A DNA stretch of 64,000 nt from the NCBI RefSeq assembly GCF_965638725.1, contig NC_134960.1, positions 3,474,501-3,538,500 of the forward strand. Reading direction: 5' to 3'. The notes under the pieces were generated by a model, which was not told the DNA's origin, did no database searches, and saw nothing but the letters and a program-made list of their open reading frames with translations. Within the stretch, counting starts at the first letter, position 1, and the number at the start of each line of letters is the position of its first letter. The position numbers and the translations under genes were made by a program. Positions 20,336 to 34,619 of this stretch are shown one piece after another. This DNA comes from Aptenodytes patagonicus. Its lineage: Eukaryota; Chordata; Aves; Sphenisciformes; Spheniscidae.

Positions 20336-23300
20336 ACTGCTTGACAGTGCATTACAGGTAGGGATGGATAAATTAATCTCCAAGCCAGGTTTTGAAGCAC
20401 TTCTCCCTTGAACCACCCTTTCCGTAGTGCTAATTAACTCCATAGTGCTTATCTGCGTCGGTGATGGTCGGATGCCATTTCCTGACACATGGCATTCCAC
20501 GGTCACCAGTAACGATGGGTTGAACTCACTCTGTAATTGCCTTACCCGAGCACACAGGTTGGAATGACCATCAGCCAAATACAAATTGCCCACCTCAGCC
20601 AGCTACCAGAATCGAGCAAGGCCATTGATACCTCCGAGAAGTCACCACAAAGACCATCCATCCCTCTGCCAGACCCAGCAATGACTATTGCTGTGCGTCC
20701 TTACAATGTCCTTCTGGTCCTTCACCGCCTCCGTGCAGCCTGGACTAACCGTCTGGCTTTCATGAGAGTGTCGGGAATGATCAGCCCCCATCAACGCAGC
20801 CAAGCCAGCAAACCTCTGTAGAGGTGCCCATTGGATTTCTGGCATCTCCATAGATGTCCATTAGCTGTCACCTCCTTCCGCACCAACTCCAGCCACCATT
20901 TTGTAGAGCAAAGAGCACTGTCCAGAAACCCTTTCTCTGCTCTACGCATCCAAGAGCAGCCTGGCATATGCACCAGGTCTTCACTGATGTGCTCCTCGCA
21001 GCCTCGTTGTCCCGGGCTGGCTGAATAAGGCACGAAGAATCCCATTTGAATGCTGTACTCCATCCTACCTTTGTTGTGCAATACTTTTTTCTCAGGCAGT
21101 TTCTAATCTAGAGATTTTCTGGGATCTGTGCGTGGCATGAAGGGAAGTCTCCTCATCACCTCGGGTTCTGTCTTTCAGTACCAAGTGTTTAAGACATAAT
21201 TCTAGGCGTGCAGGGCTTGCTTTCTCTTTGTGTCTCCTTTGCTGTTGCTTTCATTTACTAACATGTTGAACTTCAAAGTCTATTCTTTCTCCTTCCTAAT
21301 TTTTATGGAAAAAATGGTCTGAACCCCATTTGCATTTCCTCCCTGAGGATACTGGCAATCCTTAATCCTATATATTAAAGAATCTCAGTTTTCCCAGCAG
21401 CCTTTTATTCTGGGACTACTCTTCCACTCTGTTTTCTCCTTGAAATTCTCTCCTGTGGTTCAAAATTGCTCTTCATGGTGCCCCTGACCACTGTTGCTTT
21501 CTGTTATGAGCTATTTGCACGGATGTTTGATCACTTTTAAGTCCTTTTCCCTTCCCATCCTGTCCTTTGCAGGTAATTTGTACAGGTTTCGTGCTCATGG
21601 CCGTAGGTGCATGTTTGTCCTCGGTGGTTGCAGCACAGGCCCATGTGCTCTGCAACCTGCTGATCTCCAGGGACCTGCTGAAATAACTATTTTTAGAGCC
21701 AAGAGATAGCAGGATGAAAGCACATACGGTGAATAACTGGGTGCTAGTTTATTAGCGTGATTTTAATCTCACACCGATGGGCTCCATATTCCAGTCAAGG
21801 ACATGGCTCCTGGTGACTGCTGGCATTGACCTGCTTGAGAAGCAATTGCCATCCTTCCCCAGCTGCGATGCGGGATGGCACCGGGGGGACCCCGCCTGCC
21901 TGTCCCTTGTCCCTCTCCCAGCTTCCATGCAGGGACCATGGCAATTCCCCCTGTGCTCCCCAGCTCGTGGGAGCTATGGGAAGTAGGTAGGGTGCCAGCT
22001 GGGCTGGCCATGCGGATCCAGGGGTTTAGATCACGCAAACCTAGTGTTCTCTCCTACAAGTCATTCTCAGCTATGTACTCGGGTAATTAGCATGTGCATA
22101 AACACTTTGTAATCTTGTGATCATGGCTTGCAGATTAGCTCTTTTGCCAGCTTTGCGATTTCTTTGCCAGTTTTAGTTTTAATTGCAAATCCATTACTGC
22201 CAGCTCCCTTGCATATTGTAGCAATAGGCAAATTAAAACACTTGGACACAGTTGGGCGGGTTTCAGTTAAGAAATTAATTGTTACTGCCAACCAGTGCTT
22301 TTTAATGTGAGGGTGGCATTTGAGCTTGTTTTTGAGGGCATAATCTCCGAGACTTTCTTTTTTCCCTTCTCCTCCCCCCTCCCCAGACTGCGTTGCCCTG
22401 TTGAGCAGCTCCACAGATGGCATGAAGCAAATGCTTGCCTCTTTGATCTCCTAGTCAAGAAATTTGGAAGTCGTTCTGAATTTATGAGAATCCTGTCTGA
22501 AATAAATCTGTCTGTGCACAGGGCCACACTAAGTCAACCCAGAGCTGCAGGCACGGCTCACCTGAACCTCCCGGGGAAGCGCAGGATTACATCCCACAGG
22601 AGCATCGTGTGATGCTGTAGCGATAAAGAGAAGCTTCATGCATATTGTTGAACATGAAAAAGTCTAGACAATCTACAATTTACCAGTCGGGGTAATTGGC
22701 TAAAGGCTTAATCCGCCCTGATAATCCAGTAATGGTATTGTTGGCAGGACATTGATGTAAATACCACTCAGCAGCCCTGGCAGCCGCTGTCTCCTGTGAT
22801 TGCTGCTGTTCCCGGTTCCCTTTCCACAGTCGCTAGGGCTGATGGGGAATTTTCAGAGTTCTGCAAACTTCTTGTCTGCGGTATTTTTCAAAAACTGCCC
22901 GTGCTCGGTTGGTGTTTTTCACTCCATTTGTTGAATAGGTAACATTCTTCACCAGGTCAGAATTTTCACAAAAACATTCATTGAGAATATCTTTTTTTTT
23001 TTTCCTGATGTACTTTTTTTCCCTGATCTATATTTCACATAGCTGTTTCCAGCCTCCTGATGCTACTGTCGCACAGCCTCCCATCGCCCTTCAATACAAA
23101 TAGCATCTGGTTTTGCAGCGGACCTGTGCCAACGCTGTAAGCTGCCTGCCACCTTGTGTGTCACCTCCAAACCTGGTGGCATTCACTGACGCTTCGGTGG
23201 CATCTCTCTGCATGAGCCCGAGCCCTCACGTGCCAGCAGCGTGGCTGGGGCTCCAAACACTGGCGGGGCACTTCTGAGGTCAATGAGCTGAGCAGGCTTT

Positions 23301-26069
23301 TCAAAATAACCTACCCCCCCATTTTGCAGGGCTATTTTTAATGCATGTCCATTTGCCCCATGGGGACAAAGGAGGGGGAGCCGGGGCACACGGGCTGTAG
23401 CAGCAGCAGATGCAGGGAAGGACGGATGGACGAGTCCCCACTCCAGACGTGGGTCTCTCACCGCTGCAGCGTTTCATCCCTGCGTGCTGCCTTTCATGGC
23501 CTGTTGATGTATTAGAGCGTGGCTGGGCTTTGAACACGGCTGTCTAAAATTACTGTCTAATTGTGCATGAAGCCAGTTGATAGAATCACCTATCCCATTC
23601 CTGTTACTTTATTCTCTTTAACTCATTCCCTCCACTTACCTGTATTCAGCTGGCTTTACAGCTGAAGGGCTCTGGTCCTATAAGCCTGTACAGCACCAAG
23701 CACAAATGAATCCTGCCGGGTACAGGAGTCTTCAGGAATTAATTTATAATAGGGTCATATTTGGTCACTGAACAGCTGCTTGGTTGTTTCTGATTGCTGA
23801 TCTTGCACGTTTAGTCCAGGGACTAAGAGCCAAGTTAGTTTTTTCTTTCTGTGCATCACCACCAAATCATGCCCTGAGTATTGCCTGTACAACTCCCCTG
23901 CCTTCACTGAGGTTGTGGACGTGTAATTGATTGGCACTCGGCAAACAACTCCCCTGATGACCGAAGCAGAAACAGCCTGGGAATTACTTTTCTGCAGCGG
24001 GGTTGACTCTGCGCTGCCAGCAGAAGTGTTAAAAAACCCATAAATAATAATATATATAAACTTACTTTGGTCACTGAAACCAGCTGAGATGGCTGCAAAT
24101 CCTTGACAGCATTTTTAAGGCAGCCTGTAATGGCTTTTTTGAACATTGCTGCTTTTTTCTGAAAACAATGGAAGAAGCACAGTTCCACTGCAAACAAAAC
24201 CTGAACATGCTCTAACTTACATGCGAAATATCAAAGAGTGCTTATCCAGTACACATTACCACCCTTCCGTTTTACAGCAAACACCTCGTCACAGCCGAGA
24301 GACTTCGGGAAAACTATATATAGTGTATTCGGCCAAATGTCACCCTTGTAATTATCCCGTAGCTCTGGCTCCACGATGTTGCGGCTAACAAATCCAACTT
24401 TAATTGTTCGTGATCTCTATCGGAGCAGACATCGGGTTTGAGTTCAGCTGGTACCGAGTCAGGAGGAATAAACATGAACCTACAGTAAGATCAAAGCAGC
24501 TGAGAGGTGCGCATGTGCTAATAATAATAGCTTATGAAAGCTCATATTTTCCTTCAACAACATCCTGTCATTTGTGTATTAGCTTTGAAAAGGGTAAAAA
24601 AAAAATTCAGTGTAATTTACTTCAGCAAAAAATGAGATAAGGCAGATACTTGATTGCAGCAGCTCATGTGTGGTTTGCTGCGAGGATTGTACATGCGCCG
24701 CGTCCTCCAGCGCATGTGTGCGTCGAGTGTGCAGAGGCTGAGCTGGCTGTGACCAAAGTACCATTGTTATCTGATTTTTATATACAGTCTGTGACAATGT
24801 GATGCAGAAAGGAGGATGAGGTAAACAGTCTCAAAGTCGGTAACCGCATCCACACCTGGTGCACCTCGATAAAATGTCTGTAAACAGTTTGTATAGAGTG
24901 AGGTTACGGCAAGGCTGAGGACGTCTAACGGCTCCTGGCGACCCAGGCAAGCACAGGGAGAGAAACACAGAGTTTTGGGGATGGCGTTTCTGTTGGGGAG
25001 GAATCGCCTGGGGGGAGCCGGTGTAATTAAAATCGGGATTTTGCCCTTCTGCGACTGTATGCCGTGGCTCCACAGGTCGGCTTTCCAGGCAGCGTGTGGG
25101 ATGAGCAGAGCGTGGTCAGGGTGGCCATTCCCAGGGAGATGCTTTGGGACAGCTCAGCCCGCGCGGGGTCAGACAACAGTGATTTCCCCTCCACATGGCA
25201 TGCCCTACTTAGGAAGCGCTGGTCAGCCCTCGAAATTGGGCACAACGCTGACCATTTCCTCTGTCCTCTTACTTCAAATTTTCACTATCAGCTTTTTAAT
25301 CTAGTGCAGCGGCTTAAACCTCCGGCAGGGTTTTGCCCTGCCTGACACCGGGATGCCCGACGGGCTGTGGGGGATCGGGACCCGAGAAACCGCAGGAGGA
25401 GAGCTGTGATGGGTGATGCTGGCCGCCGGGAAGGAGACAGCGTGTATTTTGAATTCGTCTTTCACATTGCATGCTGTGGTTGTTGACATTCGGTTGTGCC
25501 TGTAGTTCTCTCTGCAAGCAGGAAAGGGTTTGGGGTTTTGGTGAAGGGGAGGAAGGCTGACAATAAAAGGTGACAAAGTGGCCCACTAAGTACCGAAAAT
25601 GGGCTGGTTGAGGAAGGAGAAGGTTGTGTAGAAAGAAAACCGAGGGGAAGAGGACAAACAGGAGCAGGTACAGGCATGGCTGCAAACTTTCTGCTCTTTC
25701 TGCGCAGGCGCTGTGTCTTTAGGTACTGCCGGCTCCCTGGGCAAGGTGTGACGATGGCCATAGGGTGATAATAACAGTGAGCAATTGCTGCGCTGGGAAG
25801 GCGTTTTTCAGGGTTGCAAGGCTGAGCTAGTCTATCCAAAGTCTGCAGCGGCAGAATCACAGCAAACAGGGACTCGTTAGAAAGTAGAGCAAATAATAAT
25901 GATCCATCTGTTTAATGCAGCTGAAAGGCATACTTCAAAGATAGCGTTATCCTAAAAAAGCCCAAGTATAGAAGGGAATATACTTGATCACGGCTTCCAA
26001 GTTGTGATGGTAGTGTTGTAAGTAGGTCAGCAAACGGTAATATTTAAATTAACTCCTCTTTCTGGCAAC
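20336..26069 (+). other. TCF7: TCF7 intron 3, 20.3-26.1 kb: AT-rich patches, no gene
   Basis: This is intronic sequence with no supported exon. Two AT-rich stretches, 22085-22320 and 22640-22770, have dense TAATTA, TTAATTG and ATTAGC words and look like candidate conserved noncoding elements. T-runs occur near 22990-23020. Open frames of up to 132 codons on the minus strand near 25.3-25.9 kb match no family. Confidence 0.55.
23685..23735 (+). repeat. Possible tail of a MIR/LINE-type amniote repeat
   Basis: The word TGTACAGCACCAAGCACAAA followed by TGAATCCTG resembles the TACAGCGCCTAGCACAATGGGGTCCTG tail common to old sauropsid SINE and LINE elements. Only about 40 bp align by eye, so the family assignment is tentative. 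Confidence 0.4.
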
Positions 26070-26165
26070 TAGATGGGAATGTAGGTCTGGAAATGGGTAG
26101 ATGTAGATTCTCTTCCCAGCTCTGCACTCTGACAAGTCACTTCATCTCCTCGTGCCTAAGGGAAG
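26070..26165 (+). repeat. MIR-like SINE fossil
   Basis: The stretch has GGTCTGG, then TTCCCAGCTCTGCACTCTGA, CAAGTCACTTCATCTCC and GTGCCTAAG in the order of the MIR core (TCCCAGCTCTGCCACT, then CAAGTCACTTCACCTCTCTGTGCCTCAG). The main difference is loss of the TAGCTGTGTGACCTTGG segment. This is one of the clearest old SINEs in the window. Confidence 0.65.
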
Positions 26166-29100
26166 AATACACCTTTGGGCTCTGCCCAGTAATCATCAGC
26201 CAAATGCTTCCCCACCTATCTAAAGGGTTTTAGAATATGTGATTGAAAAGTGCAAAGTGTTATTAACATTGAATTAATGTCTGCCATTACAATATGTAAT
26301 GGAGTATTTCTGCACACACCCCATTTCCTCCTGCTCAAATGTTTTGTCAGACGAGTCCAAGTGTTTACCAGCTTTATAGCTGGCCTAAAAAGCTACAGCG
26401 AGCTGTAGCTGCTGGTAGCTAGTGGAGCTGCTGGGCTTGTTTGCCAGATAGGATATTTTGGGCACGGGAGCTGGCAGCAGAGCAGAGCCGCTGGCACGCA
26501 GCCGTGGCCCCAGTTTTTGGCAGCAGGGTTGGGGTGGCCGGGCTGCCCCATCGCCAGCCGCCCCGGAGCTCTCGGGTACATCTCGTGTGAAGCCTGCATG
26601 CCCGTAGCACCGTACCGGAAGGCAAGGTGCCTTTGCCACGGGATGCACGGTGGGGTGCAGATGTGCCATGCTTCCTGCTGGGGGTGGAGAGGACCGGGCT
26701 GGTCTGAAAGCAGGGGGGGATGCGCTGCCGGAGCACCTCCCTTCACCTCTTTTCTGGGAGCTGAGAGTCGCAGCCCTCCCACCGCCTGCACTTCATCAGC
26801 CGACAGCAGCATCCGCGCTTACCCGGGCAGCGCAACAACACCCTGTGCAAATTGCTTTAATTTCTACCTTCTCTAAATACATTGATTTTCTCTATGCAAA
26901 TGACGGCTGCATGTTTTTTGACCCACAGCTGAATTTAAGGATATAAACCTGGACCTTTCAAGGCAGCGTTCCTCTTTTTCGGTCGTCAGCTCATCCCATC
27001 AGACAGAAATTCCCTGCCTGCCTGTTGCTCTCACCCATCAGTGTTTGGTTCACACACAAGCACCCGGCAGCCCTGCCTTGCACCCTGTGCAGACATTTCA
27101 CTTATTTTCTAAAATATCTTAGCGCATGGTGTGGGTTACTGTCTAGACTGCATCACTTGAACCAAATGTATTCACTAATGTAATATATTATTAGGGCTCA
27201 CTAAAAGTAACAAAGTACATTTCTTTGTTCACCCCTTAATTGTTTGTTCATTAGCTTGCTTGCTGATTCATAAAATATGAAAACCTCCAATAGGGTATCT
27301 AGTCACTAGTGCAGATTAGCTAGTTTCTAATGTACATAAATAAATTATAACCCTGCATTTACAATTTGCCTTTAGTACAAGCGCTGCGCAGAAGTGCTTT
27401 ATCTCATCAGGAAAGAATTGGATCTGCTGCTATGCACACAAAATGACAAGTAAAGGCAGAAGCTGGGAGTGCTGTATCCTACACTTGCAAAACACGTTAG
27501 TGGCAAAAATGATCTCTTTGCTGGTGGGTAATCTGTTTTCTCTAGCTTCGAAGCTGGAATGACATCCTTGGATACCTACCTTTGTAGCTAGGGCTGGATG
27601 TTCAGCTGCAGTGAATTGGCATGGGCATGGTCTGCGTACTGTCAGCAGTTGGGAAAGCCCTGAAGCTTTCCTTATCCCGGGGCTCCATGTTTTCCCCTGG
27701 TTTCTGTGGTCCAGTTTTGCTCTTTCTCTCCAGCAGCAGCTCTTCCTACTTTTTGGCTATTCTTTTTGCTTATGATATTATTCCCAAAAAGAGCCGTGTC
27801 CTCAGATTCCTCAGAAGCTTACTTCCAGGTAAGATGTGCCCATGTGCAAGACTTCCAGAGGATCTAAGATCATCTTTTTACGGTGTGTTTTTTCTAGCCT
27901 ACAGATTCTGTGGCAGGGAGTGTAATTCTCTAATACAATTCAGAGATATAATTCTTCACTCCTTTCTATACCACAGTTAACATGCTCATCACAAAGGGTA
28001 TCATTCTCTAAAAATAGTGTAGGTTTTTAGATAAAATTCTGAAGGTGGCTGTTTAATGTCTGCGTATTTTATTGGTTTAATCCCTTTTCAGTTCTGTAAT
28101 TCTCTAAAATAATGAATACAGGCTATCTGGGATAAGCTTGTGATACAAGTTGCAGCTTACACTGCACAACCAGGCTACAAGAGAGGGTTGCAGTAGTGCA
28201 GCTTCACCATCAGGGGGTAAGGGTCCCACAGAGAGAGGACCGAAGTCCAAGCAGCACAACCTATATATTAGTTATTAAAAACTCAGGTCTTGTCTGATTT
28301 GTATGGACACTAAAGATTTATGGCCATCAATGCCTGGTGTTACTAAATTGATGGTTACTGCCCCTTCCATGGGCAACATTCCCAAAGCCTTTGCTGTGCG
28401 TAAGGCTCAAACCTGCAGATGCTCACGTAGGTAAATATGATTTCACACATATGGATGGTCTTGTCAAAACCAGCCTGACAATTTGTGCATAAAATTATTT
28501 GTATGTATATGTATTTGCAAGCGTTGGATTTATACATGCAAGATCAAGGACTTAGTTTGTAAATTTTTTTGTTTTGATACATAAAAGCTTTGTTGACTGG
28601 GTATTCAGAGGTCTCTGCTGCATAAGTCCTGTTGAATTTCAATAGCAACCACTCATACGCCTCTCTTGAGCACACATAGGTGTTCATAACATTTTAAAAC
28701 TTATGATAAACTGAAGGATATTCCAGCAGGTCAGCTCCCTGTAAGATGCCACATTTCAAATGCTGTGTTGCCAGCAATTTAGACTCAAAAAAATTTGCAC
28801 ATTTCATACAGAATGAAGTATAGACTTCTTTCTCAGCCTCTTTCAATGGAATTGATTAAACAAAGATTAGGATGATGTGGGGTTCATATCTTTGGTTATT
28901 TTACCTCAGTACTATACCATTACTTTAACTGACTTTACCTCAAAGCCTGTCAAACTTCCTTTCCTTTGCTAAATTAGCTTGTGAATTCTCCACTTGCTCA
29001 CATGCCTGACACCTCTACCTCTGACAGACGTGGAAGAAACCTGCCCCGAGTGCCATCATTGTTTTCATTATCATTACATGTCCGAAATGTTCCCAGGTGA

Positions 29101-32100
29101 TAACCCTGGTGCACCTCATCGCTGCAACGGGCCAAAGCTCTTCTTGACGTGCTGCAAACTGGCACTTGGGAGGGGACTTCATCAACAGGCAGAGAAGAGA
29201 AAGCTAAATCCCAGTCCTGAAGACATTTTAGGACCTCCGTGGTATCAAAAGGGATCATTTTTCTTGCCGTTTTGAATTTGAAAATCCTAAGGCATGACTC
29301 ATGTGGTCTGGGAGCTGGCAGGGCTTACGGTGCATTCTCCAGATTCACCAGGAGCCTGCAATCTGCAGTGCACTAAGTGTAGGGCAGTTAGATCATCAAA
29401 CTAAATGAAATCTTGCTTGGGAAAGTCGGGGGCGCCTTTCCCCCCAGTTTGACTCTGTCCACATTTCAAATGGGTTTTTTCTTGCTTGATCAATCACGTA
29501 TTTCTGTCATTTTGTCAGTATTGTGCTTCAACAATAAAAGGGAATTAGTTCTAGGTAATTAACCCACAAATCTATAATCTCATTTATGAAGGAAAAATAC
29601 AGAAGTAGTAAAATCTCATGTCCTGCTGTTGGAGCCAACCAGTATGTGATGCTGCAAAGGCCTGCAAAACGACTCCGACCAGCGTCATTCAGAAATTCTC
29701 TTTCATCTTCATCTCATTCTGCTTGAATTTCTTCATTTAATTGTTGAAATCATTGGCTGCGCTTGTGTTCTTACATTTTTGGTTTCCCGTGTGTGTAATG
29801 CTATCCAGGTCTCTTTGCAGATGACCAGATTAGGTGAAAGAAAATGAATTATGCTTATTTCTGTGCTTTAGGTGTTTTTTCATGTGTACTGCCCTATGCA
29901 AAACAAGGAATATGATTCTTTAATGTTTTCTTTAGATCCTAACTCTAATCCAGCCTCCCCAGCTCCACCTGAGTTACATGTGAACGTAGTTTTCTTCGCT
30001 GTACAATTTTTCTACATCACTGAAGGTAAAGGTTCTTGCTAAAGAGGTAGAAAGCTCTAGATCAACATCTCTTCTTTCAGGTTGCAAACGTCATTACTTT
30101 TTCTGTCCATTCAGTTCTCTGCCTCCCTCTTGGTGCTAGGAGTAACTGTGGTGCTGAGATTTTCTGTTGGCTGAGTTTTTGTGACCATCAGAAATTGATT
30201 TCAAAGGCCACCACACAGCTCCTTGAAGAGGACAACTTTCATTCGCTGCTGGTCCTGTCCGAATTCAGGACAACAACTGTAAGGCAAAATATTTTACTAC
30301 AGATACCAAGAGTTTTAAAGTCCTCAAGCAAGCTTGCATTTAAAAGGAAGAATTGCTAAATTCAACATACATAATTGACGTATAATTTGAAATAATAGCT
30401 TTACAGGAGTGTCTGCATAGAATTTGACCTATATATTCCTTAGAATTGGTGACCATGTGGAGGAAGGAGAGAGCTTGACCCAGCTTGACATTCAGATCCC
30501 AGAGGAAGGTTGCATGACTAACATTAAAAAACCAGCCATTTAATGTCAGTCTTGGAATTGCATCATGAAATCACAAGCTAACAACCATGGAACCCAATTT
30601 GGGCATTTTTTGGAGCCATTTACTGATGCTCATCCACCTGAACTAAGAAAAAAGAGTTTACTTTCTTTTGGAAAGCAACTGTAAATGTATCTCCTTTTGA
30701 CCACTTCACTTTGTTAAGAGCACCTCTTCTGCAGTTGAAGAGGACTTCAGATGTACCTTTGACTCACACTATTGCCAGGTGGTGGTGATCCTGCTTTTTC
30801 AAAATCTCACAAACCACTCCGTATTATTTCATTGACATTCCGCTGGCAGAAAGGCCTCTAAGGTTTTAGAGACTTGAATGGAGGCAGGTGCCTTTTTTGT
30901 CCTCCAGCCTTCCCAGAAAATCTAGAGCTGCTGTGGGATTTCCCCAGTCCTCAGAGGAATTCCCCCCTTGGGGGAAGATACAGGTCAGGGTGGCAGTGGG
31001 GGTATTTATTTGCATCTTCCTGGGGCAGAGGACTGTGTCTCCAGCACATCCTTCTCCTGCATCCCTGTGCCACCTGGTGCTGAGCCCTTGCTCCCCGGCT
31101 GCATCCCCGGGCCACTCTGTCCTCTCTGTTTTCCCATTCCTGGCGCGGTGTCAGCAGGTAGATCACACATGAAGGGATGAGGTGCAGCAGCACAGTGGTG
31201 CTTACAAAACAGGGAATTAATCCAGTGACACCAATATCCCGCGTACCAAACTCCCAGGGGAGCTCATGAGGTCAGTGCCTGAGGACAGCAGCATCCTCAG
31301 GTACCGCGCTGGGGTTCTGCTGTTTCCGCAGCACTGCCCGTTGCCCTACGTTGTAGCGTAGCGTGTTTTTGATCAGCTTTATGGAAAGAACTGTTTTATA
31401 TCAACTGGTTCAATCTGTGTCTCATATGTGTGGAATGTCCTGACTTCCATCTGCAGCAGAAATGGCTGTCTGGTTTGTCACTTCGGTTGTAGGATGTAGT
31501 GTGCTATTTAGGGTGATTGACCGGGCTGCATCGCTCTGCCCATCGGTGCGCCTGGTTAAGACATAACACGTTCCGTGAGCATCGGATCAGGAGAGAGCAG
31601 AAAAGAAGCAAAATGTTGCTACTCTGATGTAGTTTTTAAAACTCTGCTTCTTAAATGATAAGCAGAGCATGCTGAGAGCTGCTGGATATTGGTCTCTGCT
31701 CTCCTGCTCCCTTAAACAACAGGTTCACAGAAATTTGGATTTTTCCTTGCAAAGCAGATGGGTAAAATCAGCTGGAAAGGAGAGGGAGTCAGCTCTGCTG
31801 TCTGATGGAGAGAGGATGGGTGAAGTGTTTTCCTCAGGTGCTGGGGCCACCACCGGCTGTGGAGATCCAAGCTGCTGCTGGGTCGCCCAAAAACATGCCC
31901 GGAGAGAGGGAGGGAAGAAGCTTGAGCTGCTGTAATCACAGGTAGGAGTGGAAATGCCTGGAAACGATCCATCAGCGAGTGGTGGGCCACTCCTTGGAAA
32001 CGCCGGGAATAACTCCTGCACCCTCCCGGCAAATGTCTGCTAACGTGGCCTTGCACAGTACTTTCCTTTTCAGTCTAGCTAATAGTCTCAGCAACATGTT

Positions 32101-34619
32101 TAGATAGATATTTATATAAAAATCTCTTTTTATGTTTCATTTCTAAGCCACCACGCACGGATTTACTTGTGAGTAATGGATGAGTCGGCAGGGTATAATG
32201 CTCGTTACTCACAGGGAGCACGCAGGGAGGAACATGGAGCCGTGGCGAGGGCCGGGTGTATCCCGAATTCATCCTGTCCCCGAACGCTGGGCATCGCTGC
32301 CTGGAGCTGCCGCAGTGCTGATGCTGCGGGAGCTGGGACGAGGAATTCAGCTTATTTGTCCCCATTTTTTGGTTCACTTCTGTCATGGTAAACTAAGCCT
32401 TTACGATAAAGTCTAATTTCTGCATCTTCTGCCTTCCATTGCTATTTGTGGAAGGGAGGTAACAAGTGACGTTGGAGAGCCACAAACTCTCTTTTAAATG
32501 AGGATTACGTTACCTACAAAGAATGTAGGCAAGCCAGATTCAGTGGTGCAACTTTCTGAAGAAAAGACTAGCAGCCAGTGCTAATGAGAGTATCTGGTCA
32601 TTCACAAATGGATTAATCTTCTTTTCCCTCAGTCGAATGTTTCTGTTTAAAGCACCTGCTAAAAAGGGAGCAATATAATGAAGTGTCTGGGTGGTAAAAA
32701 GTGTTTTTAGAGCCCTGGTTTTGCTTTCCATTCTTCAGCCAATGTATAGAGGAAAGAAAAGGCTCCCATAGCATGGGAAGCCAGGAGCAGAGATGGGGAA
32801 TTAGGGTCTGGGCCCTAGAGCCTGAAATACCCAGCCTGCAAAATCTCATGCTGTGGGTTGGGTGGAAAACAAGAGCGATAATGGAAGCAGACTGAATTTA
32901 GGAACAGAGCAGAACAAATTAATGTGTGGTCCTGAAGGGTGATTATTCCTGCTCCTGTGCCTGAGAACGCCTGGGCTCATCCCGTATCACAGAGATGCAC
33001 AGGGGAGGGAGGTGAAGGATTAGCTTTTCCTTCTGTTCAGAATACAGTCTAGACCAACCCTAGCCAGACCAGAAAGACAACATGGCATGGAAATCAAAAC
33101 ACAGGCTCCTATTTCGCTAATGGTACACAGGATACAGTGGGGCCAGTGTGAGGTTTTTTGCTTGTGGTTGAGAATTTAACTTTCTTTTTTCTGAATGCGC
33201 TCTAACGTAAGACACTTTGGGGGTGAGGGTTTCAAATGAAACAGGATTCTGTGCATGCAGAAGTTGCTTGTTTGCAAATACAGTGATGTGAATTTAAACC
33301 CCTTGTGGTTTACCATGGAAAATACAGACATAGTGTTTTTCACCTGAACTTCGCTACACACAGACTGAAGGCAGAGGAGACGGTGTAGCTCAAGCAGCAA
33401 AGAATTTCAGACGTGAAACTAAAATTAACTTCCTCAGTGTACGCACAGACAAATACAGATAAACACACACACACACATGCTGCTGTAGGGTGATTTCCTC
33501 GTACCATTTTTGTTTGCAGAGCGGTTAGGTTGGTAGTGAGCAGCAGCTTGGAGCCACCTGGGAGCAGTGGGTGAGCGGAGCTCCAACCCCCCCAGCCGTG
33601 GAGTGAGGGTTTTGCATGGCAGGAGCTCACTGCAGCGGTGGGAGGGAGTCAACACTCGTGGAGATTACCTTAGCCATATTCTGTACAAACCTGAACAGAC
33701 ATTTAGCCTCTATGAATCTTTGTAGGCAAGTTCAAGTCTTCGTAAGTCTAATTTATAAGTGCTTTCCCAGAAATAAGGTGTAAAAATCTTCTTTGCTTTT
33801 GCTCATACAAGACCTATACACTTCAGCATCCCATGTGGATGACAGTATCTTCCCAGCTTGGAAGTGGCAGGGAAAAGGTAGGGTATGGCCCTTCTGCAGG
33901 AGCCAAGAGAGCCGGGAAGAGTTACTTGTGTACAGGACTCCTCTAGGCTGCTTCTGCTCTGCTGCCAAACATGCTGAGGATCAAGATCCAGGGAGTAAAG
34001 CCCGAAAATACAAGGAAGGTCAGGAGTCCTTTCGTGTCCTGTCCCTTAGCAGCACAGTTACAGCTGCTGCCTGTTTTCCAGTGACTTGTGCCTTTGAAAG
34101 GAAGGGCAGGATGTGAATCTCATTGGTGGTATTATTTGTTTGTTACTCAAAAATTCAGCGGGAAAAGTATGGTTGACCAGATCTACAGTGCATCATCTGA
34201 AATGGAAAGTTTCCACTTTGGGACTGGGGGAAAAAAGAGACCTCCCAGTGTAGACTCTATGCAAAGGACACTTGGATGTATTTATCATTATGCATTAATG
34301 GGGTGGGTGAGAGAATTGCCTTCCACATTCATAATTGCTTTTATTTTTGATTCCTCCTACAGTGTTGAAGGTTTACAGTCTGTAACACAACACGTGTGGG
34401 TTTCACAGGTCAGTCAACCTGCCCTGGAGGAAACAGATTTCATGTGTAGTTTCTCATTCTCACTTACTCCTTGTATTCTTCATGGGCGCAAAGACCCACA
34501 ATGAGCTGAATACAGAACAAGAGCCACAATTCAGAGAACCAAGACATGATCATTTTTCACATGGCAACAATTTTGTGAGGATTTGGCTTGAATGTACAAT
34601 TTAGCAAAAAAATAAAATC
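26166..34619 (+). other. TCF7: TCF7 intron 3, 26.2-34.6 kb: no gene seen
   Basis: This is long intronic DNA. A CpG-containing patch lies near 26460-26840. A TAAT-rich stretch at 27110-27420 looks like a candidate conserved element. A short (CA)n run lies at 33463-33478. An octamer ATGCAAAT is at 26894-26901. Chance frames such as 27621-27980 (hydrophobic, no domain) and 34088-34504 have no homology I recognise and no splice support. Confidence 0.55.

Noticed and set aside
27621..27980. 119-codon hydrophobic frame as a small membrane protein
   Set aside because: T-rich intron readily gives Phe/Leu/Ser-rich frames, and nothing else supports it.
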